DNA of 34,004 nucleotides. Source: Suilimivivens sp963618065 (lineage in GTDB: Bacteria; Bacillota; Clostridia; Lachnospirales; Lachnospiraceae). The stretch spans positions 1 to 34,004 of the forward strand of contig CAVERH010000031.1 of NCBI GenBank assembly GCA_963618065.1, written 5' to 3'. The notes under the pieces were generated by a model. The model did not search any database. It was given only the letters and a program-made list of their open reading frames with translations, and was not told where the DNA came from. The number at the start of each line of letters is the position of its first letter. Within the stretch, counting starts at the first letter, position 1. The translations under genes and the position numbers were made by a program. Positions 22,462-28,605 of this stretch are shown here, in pieces.

Positions 22462-23370
22462 CTAGAACGTGATTCTTTCCCCACGCTCTGCCTTACGTTT
22501 GATTTCTTCCAGTTGCGATTTCGTAAGTTTCGAAGGATCCATCTCCCCAATTGTCGGAGTACTCTGTGTGTTTGTTCCGTTCTCTGCCGGTCTTCTGGTA
22601 TTGGACTGAATGGCATTGCTCATCTTCTGTTCGGTCTTGGTTACCGCATATCGCATGGCGCCTCCCATGATTTCATCACGGTGCATCGTCTCATACGCAA
22701 TTCTTACTGCATCCTTGAAGCCTGACTTCTGCATGGTTGCAAGTAGCTTCCCGAATTGCGGATTTCCCATCTCGGTATCAAGGTCAAAATCCGGATAGGT
22801 CGCTTTTATCGCTTCCCCTTGTGCAACTACCTCGTTCCACTCCTGCTGTTCCCTGCTCCGCCTGGAGTCCATGCGCAGTCTTGCATTTTCCCTCTCCAGT
22901 TGCTTCATCTGCTTAAGATCCTCTACAGACATCCCCCTCTGAAAGGCTTCCTGTTCATACTGGGAATTATCCGCATCCATCTTTGCCTGAAGCTGTGCGA
23001 TCGGGATAGAGCCGTCCGGGTTTGGTGCAACTCCATACCGGCTTGCCAATGACCTCACAATAGGATCAATGCTGTCAATCTGACTTTGCAGATTCTGCTG
23101 ATTACGGAATCTTTTGTTTACAGCCGCCTTTACGGCTGCATCGTAATCCCTCTTGTACTTACCTTTAATCAGACTGTCCCAGGTTTCCTCTGGTGCGGTC
23201 TGTTCCTGTGCAGTTACGGTCTGCTCTCCACCTTCTCCGGTAGCTACTCCTTCAACGGTTGGATTTTCTGTTGTGGGACTGGCGATTTCCCCTGTTGATC
23301 CTCCTTCGGATCCAGCCATGCTTGTATCTCCTTCTGCAAACATCTGGAGATTGAATAATGTATAGGGCAT
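22462..23370 (-). CDS. Capsid scaffolding protein
   Basis: This 302-aa protein is acidic at the N-terminus (repeated Glu, Gly and Thr to about residue 65), then strongly helical and charged (about 70-220, including QLERENARLRMDSRRSREQQ), and ends with a basic helix SQLEEIKRKAERGERITF. This is the usual composition of phage scaffolds, and it sits directly before the capsid gene. It begins MPYTLFNLQMFA|EGD, the same L27-like Prp signature as the capsid protein, as is known for the scaffold and capsid of staphylococcal phage 80alpha. AAGGAG precedes the ATG. The Gly/Thr-rich start of the mature form is probably disordered. Confidence 0.85.
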   Translation of the reverse strand: MPYTLFNLQMFAEGDTSMAGSEGGSTGEIASPTTENPTVEGVATGEGGEQTVTAQEQTAPEETWDSLIKGKYKRDYDAAVKAAVNKRFRNQQNLQSQIDSIDPIVRSLASRYGVAPNPDGSIPIAQLQAKMDADNSQYEQEAFQRGMSVEDLKQMKQLERENARLRMDSRRSREQQEWNEVVAQGEAIKATYPDFDLDTEMGNPQFGKLLATMQKSGFKDAVRIAYETMHRDEIMGGAMRYAVTKTEQKMSNAIQSNTRRPAENGTNTQSTPTIGEMDPSKLTKSQLEEIKRKAERGERITF

Positions 23371-23419
23371 ATAGCTCCTTTCTTACTTGTCTGTGGTAGG
23401 TCACGACCCTTTTTTATTA

Positions 23420-23746
23420 TTATTGCAAAGGATTATTGCAAATTATAGTGCACCCTTTTTCAACGCTTATATTGGACGGATATCGGCTCTCTATCATTTC
23501 CAGTCCGGTCATGATAACTCTGGAAGCCTTAACAGCATCTGTTCCTTTTCCATAGCACCATAACGCACCGTCTTTCATATCACATCGGTATATATCCGTT
23601 ACTGCTTCCATATGCCAGATAAGGGTCTGTACCAGTGTGCTGATCCCTGCACACACAATATCAGCTCCATGTGAGCCGTAGCCTGCGTGTCCTTCACACA
23701 ACAGGCTGAACTGCTCCCCATCTGCGCTATATTGAATCCTCGTCAT
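23420..23746 (-). CDS. prp: Prp-type cysteine protease, probable capsid maturation protease
   Basis: This 108-aa protein matches the ribosomal-processing cysteine protease Prp family: the catalytic His is in GHAGYGSHGADIVCAGISTL (His20, Cys32; the 12-residue spacing equals that of the His22/Cys34 pair in the staphylococcal enzyme), and the length is right. Cellular Prp trims the N-terminal extension of ribosomal protein L27 and also cuts phage 80alpha scaffold and capsid. Here the gene lies between portal and scaffold, where dsDNA phages keep their head protease, and three phage proteins carry the matching signature. Its ATG overlaps the portal stop as TAATG. The lone Prp homologue in a head operon strongly suggests virion maturation rather than ribosome work. 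Confidence 0.9.
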   Translation of the reverse strand: MTRIQYSADGEQFSLLCEGHAGYGSHGADIVCAGISTLVQTLIWHMEAVTDIYRCDMKDGALWCYGKGTDAVKASRVIMTGLEMIESRYPSNISVEKGCTIICNNPLQ

Positions 23747-25740
23747 TATCGCGGTGCTGTTGCCACCCGTGCACGCTCTCGTGCATTAGCGGTTACTCCT
23801 GACTCTGCCAAATTCGTTGATAACGTTCCGGTCGATCCTCCCGTTACGCCCTGTGTCATATCCAGTAAGCCGTTTACTTCATCTGCCATCTGTGCTGCCA
23901 TCTGATAGTCTTCTCCTCTCTCTGCTCCGAGGGTATCAATCATTTCCGCCATTTGCAGCATCCTCTGCTGTGTCTGCAACAGCATCTGGTACAGCGTGCC
24001 ATTCTGCTGTATCTTATCTGTTACAGCATTCTTCCCTTGAAACTCCATCATATCCATGCACGCAAGTGCCTGATCACTGTTCTGTGGATTGAAGAAGCCC
24101 TGATTATAAAATTCCAAGGCAAGTTCGTTCTGGCTTAACTGTGTATAGGCGCTTTCCTTTTCCGCTTTTACATCAATATCAAATACCGGAACACGGTATC
24201 CCATATCCACACCGAAATCATTTCCCTGGTACTGCGGCTGTAATCCCATATTAGAGTACTGGGTAAACTCTGCCTTACCTCTTTCTCCGATAATTCGGAA
24301 CTGTCTTGGTATCGTGTAAAACTGCCTGATCAGTTCAATGACCAGATATACCACCTCTTTATACGATTCGTAGGAGGTAGCGATCTGATCTCTTGATGTC
24401 TTCCCGGCGCTTTCCTGCATGGCGGCAATGGCAGATGCAGCAGTGACTCCGGCTGTTGTTCCTCCCGTAGTCGCATCCCGATTTCCGGCTGTCTCCTTCA
24501 TCTCATTCACCTTCTGATCAAGTATGGAGATATAGTTGGAATTGATAAAGGTCGGAGTGTTGATCGGTGCGAAGCTGTCCTCTCCCAGGTTCCCATCCGT
24601 ATGTACTAGCAGTTTATTGGGGTTACTGAATTCATCCTCGTTAAGTCCGCCATCATTCCGACACACATACCTTGGTGATGCCACAAACTGTACATTCTTT
24701 TCAAAGGCATTATTGAAGATATCAATGGATGTCTGTGCATTCTTGCACACATCCACAAAACCAAATCCGGCAAGCATACCGGCTTCTGGAAACAGCACAT
24801 CAACTACAAAGGGATACTTGGCATGATCATACAGTCCGGTCTCTGCCATTGGCTGTCCTGTCGGTACTTCTACTGGAATGCTGTGTATGTTCCCTTCTTC
24901 ATCTGCCTGCTCTGTCACCTGTACGCTCGTCGGGGTCTTTGTATCATTCTCTGTTGCATACAGGACGATATCATCAACGAATTTCACATACTGCAGGGTT
25001 TCTTTTCCGTTGATGTACTTCTTGTAGTACCAGTCAATGACTGCACTCTTCCCGGTAGTATCAATGGACTCGTCATACATATACTTTTTAACGATGGTAT
25101 CATTCGTCTTTGACAGGTTTCCGGCGCATTGCGGATACTGCTTCTCCAGCAGGTCATTGGATACCAGCTTCACCGTGAACACATTTGCCGACTCCTGGAT
25201 ATCAACAATGCCCGGTTCCCAGAACATAGACAGTAAATCCATAGACTTGATGGATATATCCCCCAGTCCATTCAGCTTGCCTGCATCCCAGAACACACCA
25301 TACACCCCTGTTCCGTTTTTCAGCTTGTAGTTTACCTCGCTGGAATATACCTTCCTGAAGTCATTCTGTTTTAACACTACCGGAATGATGGAACTGAGCC
25401 GCTTGGCTTCCTCAACATCTCCCTCTTCTCTCGGAAGAATATCCGCTGTCGGGAAAGAGTCCATGTAATCTGCGTGCTTGGATATGATGGTATTAAATAA
25501 CCATCCGGATGCCGGTTTAGGGTCTTCCTCGTTGTATTCTGTTTCGATCAGATCCCAGTGCCGCATCTTCCACCATTTTTCGTTCCGGATAATCCGGTCT
25601 TCCAGATTCTGCTTGCCCCTCTTATACTTTTTCAGGATTTCCATTGCCTTCCTGACTTCATCCCTTCCGATGGGCTGTTTCATCGGCTGTTCCATTTCCT
25701 GTTTCATCGGCTGTTCCATCGGCTTATTCTGTACGTCCAT
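23746..25740 (-). CDS. Portal protein, P22-like
   Basis: This 664-aa portal begins MDVQNKPMEQPMKQ and has the typical start of large podovirus portals (RRNEKWWKMRHW-like segment at about 55-65, then KPASGWLFNTIISKHADYMD). It carries the central GFGFVDVCKNAQTSIDIFNN segment, a long C-terminal helical region (QMLLQTQQRMLQMAEMIDTL) and a flexible Thr/Gly-rich tail. Portals form the dodecameric DNA-entry ring and bind terminase and adaptor. I chose the ATG at 25740 because GAGGAGG lies 5 nt upstream and the terminase stop is at 25743; the longer frame upstream lies inside the terminase gene. It contains an EQPMKQ repeat near its N-terminus. Confidence 0.9.
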   Translation of the reverse strand: MDVQNKPMEQPMKQEMEQPMKQPIGRDEVRKAMEILKKYKRGKQNLEDRIIRNEKWWKMRHWDLIETEYNEEDPKPASGWLFNTIISKHADYMDSFPTADILPREEGDVEEAKRLSSIIPVVLKQNDFRKVYSSEVNYKLKNGTGVYGVFWDAGKLNGLGDISIKSMDLLSMFWEPGIVDIQESANVFTVKLVSNDLLEKQYPQCAGNLSKTNDTIVKKYMYDESIDTTGKSAVIDWYYKKYINGKETLQYVKFVDDIVLYATENDTKTPTSVQVTEQADEEGNIHSIPVEVPTGQPMAETGLYDHAKYPFVVDVLFPEAGMLAGFGFVDVCKNAQTSIDIFNNAFEKNVQFVASPRYVCRNDGGLNEDEFSNPNKLLVHTDGNLGEDSFAPINTPTFINSNYISILDQKVNEMKETAGNRDATTGGTTAGVTAASAIAAMQESAGKTSRDQIATSYESYKEVVYLVIELIRQFYTIPRQFRIIGERGKAEFTQYSNMGLQPQYQGNDFGVDMGYRVPVFDIDVKAEKESAYTQLSQNELALEFYNQGFFNPQNSDQALACMDMMEFQGKNAVTDKIQQNGTLYQMLLQTQQRMLQMAEMIDTLGAERGEDYQMAAQMADEVNGLLDMTQGVTGGSTGTLSTNLAESGVTANARERARVATAPR
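25675..25719 (-). repeat. 24-bp tandem repeat in the portal N-terminus
   Basis: A 21-bp identical block occurs at 25675-25695 and 25699-25719, period 24 bp, so it is in frame and encodes the repeated peptide MEQPMKQ. Copy number could change by slippage and would add or remove eight residues in the flexible N-terminus. Confidence 0.8.
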
Positions 25741-25742
25741 TG

Positions 25743-27128
25743 CTACCTCCTCACATATATGCTTCTCTTTCTTTCTACTCTCTGGTTCAGAGGATCGTCC
25801 TCTGCCCTTATGTTCTTCTTTGCAATCACAGGCTTTATCGGTCTGCTCATGCACATGTAGCGTGTTTCATCCGCCACATGATCCTCCAGCTCCGTGTCCA
25901 GATCCTCTACCTTCACCTCGTCATACATCAATAACGGTATGGTTCTTATGAATGCCCTGCAATTCTTGAAGATATACATCATGGGATATCCGTTTTCATC
26001 GAATGCAAAGCGATAATGCATCTGCATCCATCCGGCAATTCTCTCATGATCCCCCTTTTCAAAATAAATCCGGTACCGCAAAGCAACATCATTCACGGAT
26101 TCCCCTGTATCAGATGCCCAGATAGCCGGATCCGCCACACCACGTATGGTTTTCCCTTTCAGGTATGGGTGCTGGTCTTCTACCTTCCGGATCTCTGCAA
26201 ACTGCTTGTCCGGGCTCCACTTCACCCCCTCATTCGGTATTCCTGTACAGCCGTACAGCTCCAGTATCCGGTACATGCGCCCATCATAATCAATCGCCCA
26301 CCATGCACAGGAGAACGGCTTGGAATAACCGAAATCGTATGACCTGTAAATCTTCCATCCCGGCGGAATATCAAACGGCTCTATGACGTGCGTCCACTTC
26401 CTGTCCTCATAATGCACAGGATCATCACGGAACTCCTCAAAGAACTGCCCCTGAAACATATCCCACGAACCATACAGCCACGCTTCCTTTAGCTTCGGTG
26501 GTAATGCTTCCAGAAATTTCACGTAGTTCGGATCTGCTTCCTGCAATGCGGTATTATCCTGCACCAGTGCCTGTGTAAAAGAATAATCCTCCGGATCCTC
26601 TCCTTCATCGTAATTCCGGTCAATAAAAATCCTCTTGATGTAGGAATGCCCCTGTCCTCCCGGATTGCAGGTATAATAAATTCGCTTCGGGAAATCATTT
26701 ACGCCACGACAGCAAGCCGCAATTGCCTTTAGCTGATACTCTGAAAAGTTTGTGGCTTCGTCTATGAAAATAACGTCATACTCCGCACCCTGCAATCTGT
26801 CCAGATCCGCATCATTCTTACAGTACTGGAAATCTATCACCGAACCATTCTTGAATTTTAATTGCTTTTCCGTGTTGTTATAGGATGCATAGTCGGGTAC
26901 CAGCATTGCCCGAAACTGTATAATATGGTTTCTCTGTAGCTCCGGATAGGTCTGCCGCATGATCAGTATTCTGATTCCTGCGTGCTTTGTCGAAAGAAGT
27001 GTTGCCTTTGTTCGTACCGCCCACGACTTTCCGCCGCCCCTGGCACCGCCATACCCTACGTGACGGTGATGATCTTTCAGAAAAAGCTTCTGCTTTTCGT
27101 TCGGTTCACTTATGTTCAGCGTTGCCAT
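25743..27128 (-). CDS. terL: Terminase large subunit
   Basis: This 461-aa packaging motor has the Walker A box GGARGGGKS at about 28-36, the Walker B box VIFIDEAT at about 118-125 and a coupling motif YYTCNPGG. The C-terminal RNase H-like nuclease has SYDFGYSKP (first Asp), VADPAI (second) and TELEDHVADETRYM (third acidic cluster). It packages DNA through the portal and cuts concatemers. Its ATG overlaps the small subunit stop as TGATG. The type of packaging (cos or pac) cannot be told from the sequence alone. Confidence 0.95.
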   Translation of the reverse strand: MATLNISEPNEKQKLFLKDHHRHVGYGGARGGGKSWAVRTKATLLSTKHAGIRILIMRQTYPELQRNHIIQFRAMLVPDYASYNNTEKQLKFKNGSVIDFQYCKNDADLDRLQGAEYDVIFIDEATNFSEYQLKAIAACCRGVNDFPKRIYYTCNPGGQGHSYIKRIFIDRNYDEGEDPEDYSFTQALVQDNTALQEADPNYVKFLEALPPKLKEAWLYGSWDMFQGQFFEEFRDDPVHYEDRKWTHVIEPFDIPPGWKIYRSYDFGYSKPFSCAWWAIDYDGRMYRILELYGCTGIPNEGVKWSPDKQFAEIRKVEDQHPYLKGKTIRGVADPAIWASDTGESVNDVALRYRIYFEKGDHERIAGWMQMHYRFAFDENGYPMMYIFKNCRAFIRTIPLLMYDEVKVEDLDTELEDHVADETRYMCMSRPIKPVIAKKNIRAEDDPLNQRVERKRSIYVRR

Positions 27129-27679
27129 CAGTCCGCATACTCCTCTGCTCCCTGTAGAACAATCCTGATTTCTTCTTTTTCTTTCCTGTCCACAAGGTCA
27201 AACATTTCCCTTAAGCAGTTGATCGCTGGTTGCTTATCATGAAGTTCAATAATCAGATTCCCATAGCGGTCATAGCGATAGACCTTGATTGCTCTCATAT
27301 CAAAACGGTCCAGTGTTTGCTGGTCTTTCGGTTCCAGGATGAGCCTTTTCCCGTCTTTGCTCCGCTTGATCCGGCACAGATCTCCCATGTTAGCTTCCAG
27401 AATCGCCATCTGTGTTTCTATGATCTCTTTTCGAATTCTCACAGCATCATTGATGGCGGTTTTTGCTGCCTTTTGTACAAGCTCTTCATACCTTTCCTGA
27501 ATCTTTCCTTGTTTTGCCAGTATGCAGGCTTTGCTGTCTACTGTGGAATCCTTCCATTTTCGGCTGATCGGATAAGCGGTACGGTATGCTTCTCTCTGGC
27601 TTTTTCCCTTTACCAGTTCCGCTACGAATTTCTCCTGTGATATGTTCAGTTTTTCCTTTACTGCGTATCCATCTTTCAT
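27128..27679 (-). CDS. terS: Terminase small subunit
   Basis: This 183-aa protein has an N-terminal helix-turn-helix region typical of terminase small subunits: NISQEKFVAELVKGKSQREA, then YRTAYPISRKWKDSTVDSKA. A helical oligomerisation part follows (about 60-110) with a C-terminal beta/helical tail. It recognises the packaging site and regulates TerL. No clear Shine-Dalgarno sequence lies before the ATG, which is unusual in this window, where most genes have AGGAGG. It is the first gene after a terminator and after conserved block B, so it starts the late operon. Confidence 0.85.
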   Translation of the reverse strand: MKDGYAVKEKLNISQEKFVAELVKGKSQREAYRTAYPISRKWKDSTVDSKACILAKQGKIQERYEELVQKAAKTAINDAVRIRKEIIETQMAILEANMGDLCRIKRSKDGKRLILEPKDQQTLDRFDMRAIKVYRYDRYGNLIIELHDKQPAINCLREMFDLVDRKEKEEIRIVLQGAEEYAD

Positions 27680-27715
27680 ATATTTTTTCTATGCCCTGTT
27701 TTTATTATCCCAATA

Positions 27716-27747
27716 TTTCCCTGTTAAAGATAGGACACCCGGAAAAG
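27716..27747 (-). promoter_or_regulatory. Conserved upstream block, copy B (candidate late promoter or operator)
   Basis: The core GGGTGTCCTATCTTTA (27725-27740, minus strand) is preceded by CTTTTCC and followed by ACAGGGAAA. The core begins 61 nt before the small terminase ATG. It matches copy A before the 438-aa gene nearly base for base over about 30 nt. A further TAATAA, 16 nt after CTTTAA, could be a weak -10/-35 pair. Confidence 0.45.
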
Positions 27748-27752
27748 CATAC

Positions 27753-27785
27753 AAAAAAGAGGTTGCCCGATCAGCATCCTCTTTT
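27753..27785 (-). terminator. Intrinsic terminator between early and late genes
   Basis: On the minus strand an 8-bp stem AAAAGAGG / CCTCTTTT, one mismatch, three more pairs (TGC/GCA) and a 7-nt loop are followed by a run of six T. It overlaps the stop codon of the Cys-rich protein and insulates the early region from the terminase operon. Confidence 0.8.
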
Positions 27786-27999
27786 ATTTTCCATCTGTTT
27801 CCAGTGCTATGTAACATGGGCAGTTATAGTAACACCCGGTGCAGAAGTCCTCTTTGAAGTCCTGCTTTTCTGCAATCGTCTTAAATGTATGCACCGTATG
27901 CTCTCCGCACATCCCCATGCACTTTACTTCTATCGGTGTCTCTTTGCAGTAATACGGACATCTCACGTATGAATCCTGTTTAAATCTTGTTCCCGGCAT
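27784..27999 (-). CDS. Cys-rich zinc-finger-like phage protein (71 aa)
   Basis: This protein reads MPGTRFKQDSYVRCPYYCKE and then ETPIEVKCMGMCGEHT, with a second Cys cluster CTGCYYNCPCYIALE. Eight Cys plus His residues in two groups suggest one or two zinc sites. The pattern YVxCPYY...IxC...CxxxYxxCP is common in small Clostridia phage proteins placed just before the terminase genes, where a late-gene regulator would be expected, but no function is proven to my knowledge. The start at 27999 is preferred; a run of eight G lies just upstream and an in-frame ATG further up begins inside it. It ends in a terminator. Confidence 0.7.
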   Translation of the reverse strand: MPGTRFKQDSYVRCPYYCKETPIEVKCMGMCGEHTVHTFKTIAEKQDFKEDFCTGCYYNCPCYIALETDGK

Positions 28000-28023
28000 T
28001 GTTACCCCCCCCATGATACATTA

Positions 28024-28108
28024 CTACTGTAAAATCTCTCGAATTGCTATATATTCCTCATATTTTCGACAGGCTTTTTGACTCGCCTGCCGATATGTAG
28101 AGTGCTGC
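28024..28108 (-). CDS. C-terminal fragment of a gene interrupted by the N run
   Basis: Next to the N run, the frame ending in TAG at 28024 encodes QHSTYRQASQKACRKYEEYI followed by AIREILQ, a charged helix that looks like real protein. The other two frames look less so; one of them closes at 28058. The start is hidden in the unknown bases. It may be the end of the gene starting at 28345, but the frames disagree by one base if the N count is exact. Confidence 0.5.
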
Positions 28109-28331
28109 NNNNNNNNNNNNNNNNNNNNNNNNNNNNNNNNNNNNNNNNNNNNNNNNNNNNNNNNNNNNNNNNNNNNNNNNNNNNNNNNNNNNNNNNNNNN
28201 NNNNNNNNNNNNNNNNNNNNNNNNNNNNNNNNNNNNNNNNNNNNNNNNNNNNNNNNNNNNNNNNNNNNNNNNNNNNNNNNNNNNNNNNNNNNNNNNNNNN
28301 NNNNNNNNNNNNNNNNNNNNNNNNNNNNNNN
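28109..28331. other. Run of 223 undetermined bases
   Basis: All bases are N, so nothing can be said about content. It is either an assembly gap of estimated size or masked sequence. It breaks at least one small gene on the minus strand. Confidence 0.99.
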
Positions 28332-28345
28332 TTTACTATTGCCAT
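28332..28345 (-). CDS. N-terminal fragment (MAIV...) of a gene running into the N run
   Basis: An ATG at 28345 with AAAGGAG 6 nt upstream starts a gene of which only MAIV is visible before the unknown bases. Its start lies within the end of the 86-aa gene. The strong ribosome site makes a real gene likely. The product cannot be told. Confidence 0.55.
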
Positions 28346-28605
28346 TATTGCTCCTTTCTCAAATACTCCATGTATCCCATAGACTGCGTTAAGACGTATA
28401 CAGATACCGCATTTGTAATTCTTGCTACAAGTTCATCAGACTCTTTATAACATTCGTAAATATCACTTACCACTTCCCCGATCTGTGTATACTGTGCCTT
28501 GCCCTGACTATTAATCCATGCGGTGAGATCTTTTACCTCACCGCGAATTATCTTTGTTTGTAAAAAGTCGGTCATAGTCAGTTGTCCTTCAATCTGTTCT
28601 GTCAT
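28345..28605 (-). CDS. Hypothetical early phage protein (86 aa)
   Basis: This small protein (MTEQIEGQLTMTDFLQTKII ... AVSVYVLTQSMGYMEYLRKE) looks mostly helical and slightly acidic. The TMTDFLQ phrase is seen in several small phage proteins next to replication or methylase genes, but I recognise no function. Its ATG overlaps the stop of the helicase-methyltransferase gene as ATGA, so it is translationally coupled to it and may be an accessory or regulator of that enzyme. This is inferred from context only. Confidence 0.65.
   Translation of the reverse strand: MTEQIEGQLTMTDFLQTKIIRGEVKDLTAWINSQGKAQYTQIGEVVSDIYECYKESDELVARITNAVSVYVLTQSMGYMEYLRKEQ

Noticed and set aside
25743..25854. Longer portal frame starting inside terL
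   Set aside because: The GAGGAGG site and the terL stop both fix the portal start at 25740.
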